Shown here piece after piece: positions 36,719 to 51,530 of a DNA stretch of 64,000 nucleotides. This DNA comes from Bugula neritina (Eukaryota; Bryozoa; Gymnolaemata; Cheilostomatida; Bugulidae): the NCBI GenBank assembly GCA_964035545.1, contig OZ037766.1:8689722-8753721 (forward strand). Reading direction: 5' to 3'. The stretch's first letter is position 1. Each line of letters starts with the position of its first letter. The notes below the pieces were generated by a model, which saw only the letters and a list, made by a program, of their open reading frames with translations, ran no database searches and was not told where the DNA came from. Position numbers and translations under genes: made by a program.

Positions 36719-37715
36719 TTATTTTGACCATAGCCAACCTACTATTTAAAAAAGTCTTTTATTTATGTTTATGTAACATTCCTGCTTACCTGTAAGCAAA
36801 ATGTTTTAGTAAGAGTAATAAAATATTTTATTCAATTATTCAAATTATAATGCATAAGTTTTACACAAAGCAGTTTTACACATAGACAGATTAGATGAGT
36901 GAAAAGTTCCAATACCATATATTATTGTAGTTTTAGAATGTAGAAGTAGATCCAGTAATATGCCTACAACTTTGAAATGTATTGATGAACATGAAATCAT
37001 TATTTTAAAAAATACAGAGCACATTGTAAGGTAATAGAAAACATGTATTGAAATAACTGCATGCAACCGCAATTTGTTGACCAGCGCAAAAACTTCTACC
37101 TACTGCAAGTAATTGGGATAGTTCAACAGTTTAATAATTTATGCCAGCAAAACAATAATTATCCTAAATTTTTTGTAGCAAAATAGTACACCATTCCCTT
37201 TGGTGTAAAATGAATGTGGAAAATATTTTACCCTCTTCCATCTGGCCAACATACTAGGTAACTAGGCTAACAACTTCATGACTTCAGCTAGATACTTATT
37301 TCTATCATCAGCAAACACAAAAATTGCAAGCTGTCATCTGCAATCTCCAGATCCATGCAATGCTAGAATACAGGAATGCCAAGTAAACACCATGTAATCA
37401 TGAACCAGCTGTTAGTTGTCACCTGGGCAGATGACAAAGTGAGCAGTACCATTATTTTATGAGAACAATGCCAGCCAGTGCTGTTAGCAAGTTATCAGAG
37501 TTATATATAACGATTCTTGTAATATGCATCTCATATTGGAAGTCAAGAGCTATTTTATTGCCAACACTGCTTGTAGGACAAGTTCTTAACAAAATAGTGA
37601 ACAAGCTATTGAAACTTTCACTTTTTTGGAGTTGAAGACTAGACAAAAAATGTGTATGGAACCGGAGATTTTATTTCAAGATTACATACAAGTAAATAGC
37701 AAGACAAAGTACATG
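36719..37715. other. Convergent intergenic region (sulfotransferase copy 3 and RPS23)
   Basis: Both genes end into this ~1 kb. It holds a polyadenylation signal for copy 3 (AATAAA at 36817). On the minus strand an AATAAA at 37675-37670, about 41 nt after the RPS23 stop, fits the RPS23 signal. No gene was supported. Confidence 0.6.
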
Positions 37716-40134
<2,419 letters not shown>

Positions 40135-40151
40135 GATGGCGGAGACCAGGC

Positions 40152-40160
40152 GAAAAAGGA
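40152..40160 (-). promoter_or_regulatory. TOP-like pyrimidine tract of RPS23
   Basis: The minus strand reads TCCTTTTTC 18-26 bases upstream of the RPS23 ATG. A C followed by pyrimidines at the cap is the mark of mTOR-controlled ribosomal-protein mRNAs. The transcription start itself is inferred. Confidence 0.5.
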
Positions 40161-40162
40161 TG

Positions 40163-40172
40163 ATCACGTGAC
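40163..40172. promoter_or_regulatory. CLEAR-like E-box (ATCACGTGAC)
   Basis: It matches 9 of 10 positions of the TFEB/TFE3/MITF target GTCACGTGAC, with an intact CACGTG core. It lies 136 bp upstream of the ATP6AP1 ATG. Confidence 0.55.
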
Positions 40173-40196
40173 AGGAGACGGATATTCAAAATATCG

Positions 40197-40206
40197 GTCA
40201 CATGAC
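40197..40206. promoter_or_regulatory. CLEAR/M-box variant (GTCACATGAC)
   Basis: It differs from GTCACGTGAC at a single position (CACATG core) and lies 25 bp after the CACGTG site. Confidence 0.5.
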
Positions 40207-40307
40207 AAACTGAAACTATTACTATTAGTAGTGAGCTGAACCTAACTACTACTAGTAATTACAAGTTTAATTATAACTAATACTATACCATACGTTTTAC
40301 CATCACC

Positions 40308-43300
40308 ATGTCTGTGTCGTGGAGTAAAAAAATAAATGCCATTGTAGTCATACTAGCTACATGTCCAATTCTGTCATTTGCCAATATTGGTGTACCAGTT
40401 CTTCTATTCGGATTTGACTTGAATTTAGAAAGGTAAGCTAAAGCTTTAAATTTAGTCTTTAGGTTTAAGTTTAACTTCAAGTTGAAGTTAACTTTTAGCA
40501 ACTGCAATGAGATTTTGACAATACTTATACCATAGTCATACTGAATGCTTATGCTTCATACTGCAATATGAATATGAATACAGAATTGAGAATATGAAAT
40601 TGAATAGCTGAAGCTTGAAAATTCAAATTGAAACATCAGTAGGCCCATCTATTTTATTTCTAATAGTAATACTAATAGTAATTCTATTTTAATTAATATT
40701 ATATTTCTTATAAAATTATGCTTTATAGTGGTTATTTAGTATAATAAATTAAAATTTAAATATAATTTGAATTATTATAATCGTGATAATATATCTATTT
40801 CAGTATTTGTTTTATTATAATTGTTATAATATTGAAGTTATTGATAATGATATATAAAATAAAAATTAAATAGTTATATTTTCAAATTTTATATAGTATT
40901 TTTATAATTAGTAGGAATTTGAGACTTCTAGTTCTAGTTCTTCTAGTTCTTCTTGCTTTTAATTAAAATTGCCAAGCTAAAAGTAAATCGGAGCTAATAG
41001 TTTTAACAAGTCAAATGAGTTAACAAATTTCAAGTACTCGTATCTGTACATATTGATATTACTATTAGCTATACTTGAAAATCAAGACCTGCATACTGAA
41101 TAATACCACAATTTTCCTGAGAAGTTGGTCAATTGTGTTATCACACCAACTCCAAGGAATCAGTATTACTATTATTATATACTATTCATAATAGTAATAC
41201 AGTCAGTTTAGTGTGTTCATTCAAGCCCACATGACTTGAACTCTATTCCGCATGGATTTTAATTCATACTCTGCTTGACTATATTATCTGACTAAATATT
41301 TATTTGCTGGCATATCTATTAGTATTAGTAATAGGCATGTAGCTTTGTTTTGCACTACTATAGTATAATTTAATTGTGTGTAAAATGATTGCCTAGTTAA
41401 TATCTGGTTTGTATTTTAGTGTCTCAAAGCCTTTAGCTGGACATACTATTCCTACCAATGAGTTTTCAAATATCATCACAAGTGTGACGAAACCTGGTCT
41501 TGCGGTAACTTTCTTGCAAGATGAGGTGAGTGGTCAATGCTGTTACTTTGGTACTATTCAGGTTTAAGCCACACAAACCTAACAATAATAAATACTGTAT
41601 TGATGATGAGCTATGGAAATAGTATACTTAGAATGGTGATGCAGTACTAGTTCTATTAATAATGTTGAGTATTTTTGTAGCTCAGTAGTGAAGACTTTCT
41701 TAGATTGGGCTCAGATATGAAGAGAGGTGGTTTGTTCAAGAATTTACAGGTTTGTAAATTAAGCTCCATAGTCTATACTGCATATATAACTGTATCAAAA
41801 AAATATAACAGCATCTAAATTCTAAACGGTGATGCTGGTTTCTACAGCAAAATAAATAGTTCTAACCGTGATTAATTTGCAACTAAATCGCTGGGGGTAA
41901 TGCTTGAAATAGTTGATGCATATACGAGTATCATCACGGCATTGTGACCGTTTTCTGCAACTGCTTTACATGACTAGTAAAAATAAGCTCAATGAAACCT
42001 AAACCAGGGAAACTACCGCAATGAGATAGGCTGTTTTTTTTGGTAGCAGTTTTGAAAAATAATTTTCAAAATAAGTGCTGTTGGTGTCACTTTAGAGTTT
42101 AGTTGTTTGATCTCCATCAGTAACTGTTGAGCACAAATAAATGGCTACTGTTGTCCAAATTACTTCTGCATTACTTTGAAGGTCTTGAGTTTTGTTGGCA
42201 GCACAGCTTGAGCCAAAAATATTTCTATAAACCTGAAAAACTATTAAGGATTACAACTATCACAAACAGATTTTTATCAGAAGTTTCTCGCATAAATTTA
42301 ACGTGAACAAATCTTTGGCTTTGGTGAAAATATTTTAAGTTATCCCATCTTTGAATAAGCCTAGGGCCACACGGCGCGTATTTTCGCATGCGAAAATTGA
42401 AATCACAAGTAGCAAAGGTGTCCACTGTGCGCGTTGAGAAAACATTCGCACTTGTCGCTCTGCATTTTCAACGCAAGTGCGAATCGTCTCTGTCGTCGTC
42501 ACCTAATTGGCTGGTAGTTATTCAGCGAGCCCAATTTCTTTATTTAGTGCTATATTCCAGTAAATTGCGTTTTATTGAAAGCGAGTGCGATTTAAAAATG
42601 AAAGCTTTATTTATCACGCATCACTGACGCTACAGTGGACACCTTTGCTACTTGTGATTTTGATTTTCGCATGCGAAAATACGCACAGTGTGGCCCTAGG
42701 CTAAGCAGCATATGTACCAGTTGACACGATTCCCAACCTAGATGTCACCTCTACTCTACCATTAGTCAACAGTGTGTAACCAGTGCATCACGTCTGGAAC
42801 AAATTAAAATAATTGATTGTAAAATAAAAACGTAATTTGAAGTTAAAATGAATAATAATAGTGTTAATAAAGTATTGCTATTGATAGAGTTGTTCTGTGA
42901 CTGCTAGTTTCCAGGAAAATATGGCATTACTCTCTGTGTAGACTTCAGTACCACGTAACACTGCGTTTTGCAGACTTATTCCACTGAGAGCTCTTCACGT
43001 TTCTTCCCATCAGTCAAGGCCCCGTCTCATGCTCTCCGCCATTTAGACCAGAAATATGATGAGCAAATTGAATTGAAAGACCCAAGCAAAGCCCTGTCTT
43101 ACCTCAACAATGTTCAGCTTCAGAAAGATACATCTCTGATCATTCATTTGAATCCTACTGGAGATGAAGAAACCAGCTCAAGATCCCTCAAGAAGAATGG
43201 TACGTTCTTGAATTAGAGTTATTTTTAAATTTAGCGTTTAATCATAATTATATTCTTGGACTGCTTTAGCTACATCACATAGTGTGCCTTGGAATACAGC

Positions 43301-46300
43301 ACATAGTCCCAGCTGATTGTATCTTTAAATATACTTAATTTGATATAAACGCTATTTACATTTAGTTGTGTTAACAAATGAATATGATTCTTTTTAGATG
43401 AACTCATCGGTGCAATCATGAAGATAGTTGAGAAACCAGGTTTATCCTATATAGCCTTCTACACTGGTAAAAGTCACAGGGTATGAGCTATGTTAAGCAT
43501 TATAGTGTTGATGTATTAGAAATAAGTTCATTTTAACTAGCATTTTACACTGGGACTGGTTTAATTCAATTTCATACATATTATTTTGCATATAATGCAT
43601 TCAAGATACAACAAACCATTTTTTGCGTTTAGTATGTGCATGTTTCCTATTTTCTGTATGAACTTATTTATAGCTTTCTGTTAGATTTCAAAATGTACAC
43701 TTTTGTATTTTGGTTAGCCATAGAACTAACCTTAGTGTGTGTGCTGTGTGGTGGGTGGCTAGTTTGATGTCTTTAGATGGGTATTATAATTTATAAGTAT
43801 GTAGATGCAGTAATGGAGAAATTTGGAAAAGCCTGTGTACTAGATTATAAATGTAGCAAAATGAGTTATGTTCCTTGAATTGTTCAGCTTGTATTCCAAA
43901 TCGAAATGTGTAAATATAAGGGACTCAGGCCACTATAACTGCACCCAAGTGATTAAAGAGTGACAGTAAGGGGTGTTAATCTAACAAGTAACTCAGGCTC
44001 GTTAGCTTCTAGTGCTGATACTGAAGATAGATAGTCAACCACAGCTCAGCATTACTGAGTTTGTATTTTACCCATAGTTATTTTTCCAAGATCCCAGCTT
44101 TACTGAGCTTGTGACTATAAACTTATGTCAAATATAGTTGTGATATCATAGCTGTGTGAAGTTGTAATCAAAACCTATAGCCAGCCGCTGTTGGTATGGC
44201 TGTATATTAAAATGTATTATCACATAAATAGTAACTAACATTCTATTTCCACCAACAGAGTGCACACAGTGCAGCAGTGGTTCAAGGAGTGGGAAGACAT
44301 TTACTACAAGTTGAGGATGCAGCTACCACTGACACCATATTCTCTGGTAATAGTAGTATCTGTTTGCTGTATATGGAGTCAGTAACAGTAGGAGCATCTG
44401 TGTTGTCTGGTAACGCCAGTGTCAGCTGTACTGAAGATGCTGCAGCTTCGTAAGTTCACATTTAAATCATTTGGCTATGTTCAGGTTGGGCATTTGTCAA
44501 ATAAATGAAATTTTGCTAAGTTATTTAAACTTGCCGTAGTGACTTCCCAACTGAAAAACTAACAACCTACATTCAGATGAAAAACATAAATAGTATTTTT
44601 GTATACTAAAAGTTTGTGTGTGAATTTTTATGCAATAAAATTTCAATTGTGGTACAATGTATAAGCAACAAGTTTACTTGGGAAATTCTACTGATAATGT
44701 TGCCAGAGAATGCTAATGTATATGTTTGCAGTATATGATATTATTGTGACATTAGCAATGTTGAGCTCTTTGCATTGTTCTTATAGAAATATAAAGTTGG
44801 TAAATATTTTAGGCAGGTGAATATTACCATTACCGATAGCCAGATCCCCTCATCTCTAGAGTAAGTACATGCATATTTTATAGTGTATTATTTATTGCAT
44901 GACAAGTAGCACTTATTATTACTTAGTATTACGTTGGAGCATGTATAGTTACCGTATACTTAAAATGCAATGTTAGCAATGTTAAAGGTTGTGACTGGCT
45001 CAGAGTAGAAACATTATATAATGGTTGATGCAGTGTTTGAATGAACACTTTGGCATGCAGACGTGTTTCTAAAGCAGTAGATAGTAACGATGACTGTGAA
45101 CTAAAAGCTAATAGTAACTAAGCTTGGAGCTGCAGTTTTATGTGTTTGCCAAATTTTTAATATTAGCTTAATTTGAAAATATTTTGTTTTGTTTCGTAAA
45201 CAGACGACATTTTATGTAACAAATAATTACCTGAACTGTTTATAGACATTATCACTCAGCTCTTGTATGCAATTCAATTTCTTGTATATATGGAATGTAT
45301 AATTAATATAAACTCTTTAATTACTAGTGACTATATCAAAAGTTGGCACAAAATTTTCCGTATGATTAAAATTGTATAAAAATTCTTTTTTGTTATATGT
45401 GAATACTTAGTTGTAATTTTGATGGCCTAATGGGGTTGGAAAAAAATGAGTCTGAAATTTAAACATAGAGACAACAAAGCTTGAAAATTGATAGGTAGAT
45501 TTTTGTATTTCTGATGAAAATTTTTTGAATATTAGTGTTAAAAAGCTAGTTCTGACATTTACAATTCCAGATAACTTAGTAACTCAACTATAATGAATTT
45601 GACTGTAATGTTCATGTAACTCGCACCTTGAAAGTAATAAAACTGAAGTATTATTTCTTTATTTTTATCTCTAAAGTAAAGAATTTCCTTAATGAATATA
45701 ATAATAATGACAATACAAACTATTTCTGTAAGATTAAAGCTTAAATTTAAAAATGTAAAATCTCAGTGTTGAGTATACTGTATAATTGAAATTTGGTACT
45801 TTGGTGCTTTTCGGTTACTAAAGTCAATTTATTTGCACACGAAAACTATTTATCTTGGCAAAATATAGCATTCACTTCTAAATTCCACTATTAACCTTTC
45901 AGTGTTTAATTAGAAAATGTAATAGAGTCCAGGAAACTTTATATGGATTCAAACTTAATGTGAAGTTTTGACTCCATCTAATAACAAGGTTATTTTTCTA
46001 TAGAAAGTAGACAACTCTAAATTAAGCCTGCCCCTATAAAAATATGCCAATTACAATAATATACACATAATTATAGTTTTATAAAGCAGGTATTCTTACA
46101 ATTTTTGATAAATGTTTCATACTTTACAGACTCATTTTTACTAAGGACGCATTTGCAATGTGGAGTTTGGTTAAAGTTGTCTACGATAATATGGTTCTAA
46201 CCTCCAATACTGAAATCAGTGCACCTGTCGGCTTCTCCTATCACTGCAGCGAAAACATTACTTTTAGCAACAGCAGTGCAGCACCTGTAGTGGAGATTAC

Positions 46301-47147
46301 ACGCCTGCAGGTATATTTTATGTATATACTCTTTGGTATAAGTGTTATTGAAGTTGCTACAAACCAGCCCAGGTTAAGTGTAGAAATGTTGTATTGAATG
46401 TAACATCTGATGGAGTTATTGACTCTTGAAAATGTGTGGTACTTGAGAGTTTGTTAGAAACTTGAAAATACTTGATTTGAGAGGCTAATAACAAACCTTG
46501 GGCCATATGTGTCTGACCTTCTGGCTATATCTTTAGTCTGTGAAGAAATTGATGGCTTTTAAAAAGCAAGTTTTAAACATAAATCTGAGCTGGCCTTGCA
46601 GATTTATTGAATACCATTGATACACTTTTTGAAAATTACTTGACTTGTTCGGATCTTTAGTTGTTTTTGCAATAATTATTTATTTTTAACTAATTCACTA
46701 AGCAGCTTGATGTTTCAATAGCAATCACATTGACAAAAACTTTTTTTTCACTTTTTATTTCCTTAAATTGCAATAAATTATATTTTTCTTAAACAATTTC
46801 TAAAAACACAGGTGTTCTTAATATCATCAATCACCTTGTGGACAATCGTAGTAACCTTGTGTTTATATGTCAGGAGTATTGTAAAGCTGTTCAGTATTAT
46901 AAATTAAGTAATCTAATGTAACATGTGTTTGCAGGTTCAGGTGTTTAGCGTAGAGACACCCGGTGTGTTTGATAGTGCATATGATTGTACCGGGTTCTTT
47001 ACCATAGCCATATGGACAGGCCTGCTCACCGCCCTGGTTCTTATTGGCGCCACAGTCTATGGTCTGATGATGCTGAATAACATACAGACTTTCGACTTGT
47101 ACGATGACCCCAAGGGCAAACCACTCACAATTAACCTGTCGGAATAA
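40308..47147 (+). CDS. ATP6AP1: V-type proton ATPase accessory subunit S1 (Ac45), 9 exons
   Basis: Ac45 is a type I membrane glycoprotein that helps assemble and target the V-ATPase of lysosomes and secretory vesicles. Exons: 40308-40432, 41420-41525, 41681-41749, 42974-43199, 43398-43480, 44259-44449, 44813-44860, 46130-46310, 46935-47147; 413 residues (human 470). A signal peptide (INAIVVILATCPILSFA) leads to the typical GVPVLLFGFD start of the luminal domain. That domain carries NIT, NSS and NAS glycosylation sequons and the paired cysteines SYHC and AYDC. The last exon holds the family-defining tail: a transmembrane helix (FTIAIWTGLLTALVLIGATV), MMLNNIQTFDLYDDPKGKPL and a short cytoplasmic end. 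All exon phases agree. AATAAA follows at 47350. Promoter CLEAR-like boxes suggest TFEB-type control. Intron 3 carries a MITE. Confidence 0.94.
42359..42701. mobile_element. 343-bp MITE with ~70-bp terminal inverted repeats (ATP6AP1 intron 3)
   Basis: The left end reads GCCTAGGGCCACAC and the right end reads GTGTGGCCCTAGGC. The inverted repeats continue inward through an 18-bp palindrome (ATTTTCGCATGCGAAAAT) and the CACAAGTAGCAAAGGTGTCC segment, ending at CCACTGT/ACAGTGG. TAA flanks both ends (42356-42358, 42702-42704), a 3-bp target duplication as in PIF/Harbinger-type elements. The centre has no transposase, so the 79-codon open stretch inside is not a gene. GC content is higher than in the surrounding intron. 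Confidence 0.85.
44861..46129 (+). other. Long intron 7 of ATP6AP1
   Basis: AT-rich sequence with nothing recognised. Confidence 0.6.
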
Positions 47148-48471
47148 CCCTCAGTTCTCTACTGCAGTTCTATGTATTTTGACTTGCTGAATAATATGTT
47201 GTTGAACAAGATGCCAAAACTTTTTAATTAGAATATTCTTTTTCCTATTCTTATATGTTGTATTTTAGACAAGTTCAAGCAATATATGTTTTATGTCTTA
47301 TTATTAGCTGAAACTCACTACATGTAGCTACATAAGTATCATGGTCATCAATAAATATAACATTTCTATAAGCTATTTGTGTGATGATTGACTTACAGCT
47401 CATATATAGTGAGTTAATACATGCAAATTTAGTTACCTGGTCTTTTTAGCCTATCTATGTTCTGAAATAATATTAGTTAATTGAATATTGACGAGACTAA
47501 AAAGACCTAGATACTTCAAGCTATTCATAACTTCTACATATGCTCTGCATTAGTTTTTATATAAAATGTGTTCCTAAAAATTAATGCATACGTCACATTT
47601 GATTTTTTCAGATCACTAACTGCTAGATCAGGTGCCAGAGACTATCCAGTCTTTCTGTTGACAATGGAGTATTTATGTTGAAAAATTAATGCTTTACCCA
47701 ATAAGCAACAAATGCTCATAATTGAGATTATATGGCTATAAAATATAGAAGTTGTCTTAACATGAAAATCTAACTTGCAGAACTGGTTCATGGCATTGCT
47801 TTACATTATAATATTATGCTGCGTTTGAACAAAAAGTGAAAGTGATTCATGACTTACACACTAGTTGCATATATAATGCATTTATAACATTAAACATCAG
47901 GTGTGCTTCAGTACTTAAATATTGTATACAAGTTAATTTATAGAGTGAAAGACACACGTGTTCCTATAAAATTTTCTCTATCATAAATAGCGGGTTTCGT
48001 ACAAAGTTCTTAAAACTTTTCTAAATTTTATACTGGAAGTGCTAGGTATTCTTCCAAGTACTGCAAATTAGCTAGTGACTAAGAAATGGTTTTCCAAGCC
48101 ATAAGACCTTGCATAAGAAGCAAATCTGGTAGCAAGCTTTAATGCTAATGTGCACCAATGTTGGAAATAATTGGAATGTAATTATATTATACACAAATGA
48201 AAATCTAAATAAGTTGATTGCATTATAATAATATATAGTTCTTTATCAAATACTGATGCTAGAACACAAGCAGATTTTTTGCATTTTCCAAAATGAAAAT
48301 AAAAACAAAGAAAGATTTTGCAAACTTCAAAAGATTTATGTCCATATTTGCAGAAGTCTACAAATCGATTCGATATGTGTAACTGCTAAAAATTGTGGCC
48401 TGAGAAATTTGTCTTTATCAAATTTTAGAACTTAAAATACTATATCGTAGTTTATGGCCAACCAGAGTGCT
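47148..48471. other. Convergent intergenic region (ATP6AP1 and tail-anchored gene)
   Basis: It holds the ATP6AP1 3' UTR and AATAAA (47350-47355), then featureless AT-rich DNA. Confidence 0.6.
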
Positions 48472-50966
48472 TCAACTTGTTACTCGGCCAATAAGAAAGC
48501 TTATTATTGCCACTCCAACTAGTAAAATGTGTGTATACGAAACTAAAGGTCTAGATTTTGTCTCAGCATTGCCATTATATAGTTGTTTCATTTGACTTAT
48601 GTCTCTCTGTAATTCTTGTATATACTGTTGATTCTGAAGAATTCTCTGCTCATTGGAAGTTGTCCGCTCCAATTGTGTTTCCATTAGATGAGAACTGTTA
48701 GCTTGCCACTCTTTACTTTGCTCCTGAAACACCAGCATGTCTAGCTATAGTTGTCTTATGATTTATTGTGCATACATGCATCTAACTCTTATTATATAGC
48801 TATACTCTCTATTTACCCAAATTAACAAAAATAAAAATAAAATTGTGATTTATTATGTATTTGCTATATGCAGATTCATATTAAATATCAATCATTCCAG
48901 CATCTGTATACATTTCCACAGTTGCAACACATGTAATGACTACTATAACCTCCCACATCCTGTCACTTGTTGAATTCTATGATCATACTGTTTATAATAT
49001 GCAGAATATTCTTTTATAAATTGAGCTGCTCGTGGCTTGTAAAATTCTATTAGGTAAAACACTACTTTGGGACAGAGAGAAATAAATAACATGCATTATA
49101 TATTATATTATTTTGTAATTATATGTCCTATGGTATATTGTCATATAATATATCTCGACTTTGTAATTTTAATGTTTTTATTGCCACTTTGAAGTTTGCA
49201 ACTTGCAGGGCTGTTTAAGTGAGGCTACATTATTTTTATACCTCTAGACATCTGGTTGATATTTGTAGAGATAGGATTTGTTGATTTAGGAGTTGCATTC
49301 CCCCTGAGTATGCTGTGGATGCAGGATAGAATGTAGCTGCTGTACCCTGTACACTATGCCTTCTATTTGGTGTGACTACTTGATACGGTAATAAGGCTAC
49401 AAACATAACACAATTATATTACTATATTTAAACAAATTAAGGTGTACAAGTACAATCTTATTAGATACAAAGGCTCATATATATTTTTTTACCTAGTTTT
49501 ACAAATAATATGACTTGTCCGTTGGTATTTTATAGCTTAGATTCATATGCTATTTACAGCTTTTTTCCACATAATAGACAGTCTCAATAATCATGCAGTG
49601 TATTGATATTTGAATTGTTTTGCTGAGAATAAGTAATCCATGAAGCATATAAGTAGTTGGAAGTATGCTCACATGCCGTACGTATGAAATCAACTTAAAA
49701 TAATATATAAATCTGTTATTACAGCCACACAACTAAAAATGTTAACTATATAATATGATTTTATTCTTTACAGTTTAAAACTTCTGGGCATTATCATGAA
49801 AAACTAGTAGTCTTCATTATTTACAATACAGCTTCCATGACTTAGGGCGCTTTCGGATTCCCTAGGCGTAGGGGTAACTGTAGGCCCTACGCGATGACCA
49901 TTCGGTAGGGAATCCGAAAGCGCCCTAATACTAATATATTCTGAAGTCATCAACATAGTATAGTAGAATATTACAACATATCATATTCACTGTACAGTAT
50001 GCAGGCTGACACAGCGAAACCAGTAGAATATTTACTTAACCTGTATTAATTTAATTGCATCATGAACAATTCTTATAATAATATTTTGTTTCAATTTGTT
50101 TGATCAATTTGCAACCTTTTTGGACTTTTTGGGAAAATAATTAATAAGGAGTACATCATACTAAACATGCAAAAGTTGAATCAATTTTGGGGTAAAATGA
50201 CATTTCATTAGTAGGCTGCTAGTTACCAATAACTCTAATGTTAATTTATAACTTAATAATTATTATTAATCAACATGGCAAAAGTCACAGTGTGCTGCGT
50301 GATCTAAGAGTAAGCTTACATGAATACGGTAGTACCCAAAAAGTATCTGTAAATAGTTATTCGTTGCATTTTATAGTCATTTACTGTATATAGTCATTCA
50401 CTGTATTTTATACTGATCTGCTGTATAATAGGGTCATATACTGTATAATATAATCATATACTGCATGATTTAATCACCTATACTTGCATAATATAATCAT
50501 CCACTGTATATAGCCATCTACTGTATAATAAAGCCATCTACTGTACACTAATCATGTACTGTATAATATAGTCATATATTGTATAATATAGTCATATACT
50601 GTATAATATAGTCATATACTGTATAATATAGTCATATACTGTATAATATAGTCATATACTGTATAATATAGTCATCTACTGTGAATAGTCATTTCATATC
50701 AGTTACAGCTGTGGTTTGTAGCAATACAAGACACAAGTTAGAATTACCACAATTACTTTGCTATTCATTTCCAACTTACAAGAGTTCCTTCTGGAATCTG
50801 AGGTGACTGTTGTGACTAAAGCACCTGTGTTTGTAGTCATAGTGAGGCTTTCATTTGAGGAAGAAGGCTGCAAAAACAAACTTCTAACTGGAGCTTCTAC
50901 TAGAAATGAGGGCACTGGTGTGTTTTCAGGTCTAGATCTCAGTGGATCATTCGTGGAAGCTGCCAT
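48472..50966 (-). CDS. Unrecognised tail-anchored coiled-coil protein, 3 coding exons
   Basis: Minus-strand exons 50966-50780, 49396-49242 and 48723-48472 join in phase to 197 residues. The N-terminus (MAASTNDPLRSRPENTPVPS) and the next ~90 residues are Ser/Thr/Pro-rich, with an RRNS and a TPNRRHS site that look like basophilic kinase targets. From about residue 115 to 165 a Gln/Glu-rich segment (QRILQNQQYIQELQRDISQM) is predicted to form a coiled coil. The last ~20 residues are a hydrophobic helix (ILLVGVAIISFLIG) followed only by RVTS, so the protein should be tail-anchored facing the cytosol. The architecture recalls organelle-surface adaptors and SNARE-like proteins, but I cannot name the family. 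Exon 1 is preceded by a TTGTAG acceptor 13 bases upstream of the ATG, so a 5' UTR exon lies further up. Intron 1 holds a palindromic element and a 20-bp minisatellite. Confidence 0.75.
49843..49927. mobile_element. Short palindromic MITE with nested hairpin (~81 bp)
   Basis: A perfect inverted repeat TAGGGCGCTTTCGGATTCCC extends to 23 bp counting the TTA/TAA ends (49842-49864 and 49906-49928). A second inner inverted repeat (CGTAGGG and CCCTACG) sits inside. TA on both sides could be a Tc1/mariner-type duplication or part of the palindrome. It is strikingly GC-rich in AT-rich intron DNA. Confidence 0.75.
50375..50690 (+). repeat. 20-bp minisatellite (ACTGTATAATATAGTCATAT)
   Basis: It is degenerate on the left and becomes nearly perfect at 50550-50680, which suggests expansion from that end. 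It lies in intron 1 of the tail-anchored gene. Confidence 0.9.
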
Positions 50967-51447
50967 GTTTATACAAACGCTACAACACCACAATATGATA
51001 AATTGGTGGTACAACTTTACTATTTCAGGCATTATTACAGTTCATATGTTGACGTTGGTAAAAGCATGAAAAAATGAAACTTTACTTTGAGCTATTTTTG
51101 GTATGATATGTCTACTCTAGTCTTGCTTATTTGCATCGGATACAAATAGTCATATTTTAATAATGATAAATTTTATTATATTTGTGATGGTGCGTGAGTA
51201 AATCTGCAGGTTTGAAATCTATAATATCATATATAAAATATTATTGACAAGAAATGAAAGTGAACTATGCATGTGTCATGAATTCCTTGATATAATATGA
51301 AAATCATGCAGTTGTAACAAGCTTCATGGGAATAGATTTATAAATATGGTATACAATATACAACATATTATACACAGAATAAAAATTTTATTATATATTA
51401 CTATGGAAAAACTGTGAGTTTATGCTAAAATACTGTAGCAAGCTTAC

Positions 51448-51530
51448 CTGCTTATCCAGTCTGCAGTCTACTTACTTCAAGTGCTACGCTACACACTGCT
51501 ACACACTTCGCGGACACCTGCAAGGAAATG
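51448..51530 (-). other. Probable 5' UTR exon of the tail-anchored gene
   Basis: The minus strand ends here in GATAAGCAG|GTAAGC, a strong donor. The sequence upstream (CGCGAAGTGTGTAGC) is locally GC-richer, as at a promoter. It would splice to the acceptor ahead of 50979. Its left end is a guess. Confidence 0.4.

Larger units (their letters stand above)
40135..40307. promoter_or_regulatory. Shared 173-bp head-to-head promoter of RPS23 and ATP6AP1
   Basis: Only 173 bp lie between the two start codons, so this must contain both 5' UTRs and core promoter elements. It includes a CCTTTTTC tract on the minus strand, two CLEAR-like E-boxes and an ACT/AGT patch. No TATA box is obvious. Confidence 0.7.

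Noticed and set aside
42388-42627. 79-codon ORF
   Set aside because: It lies inside a MITE with inverted repeats and has no domain.
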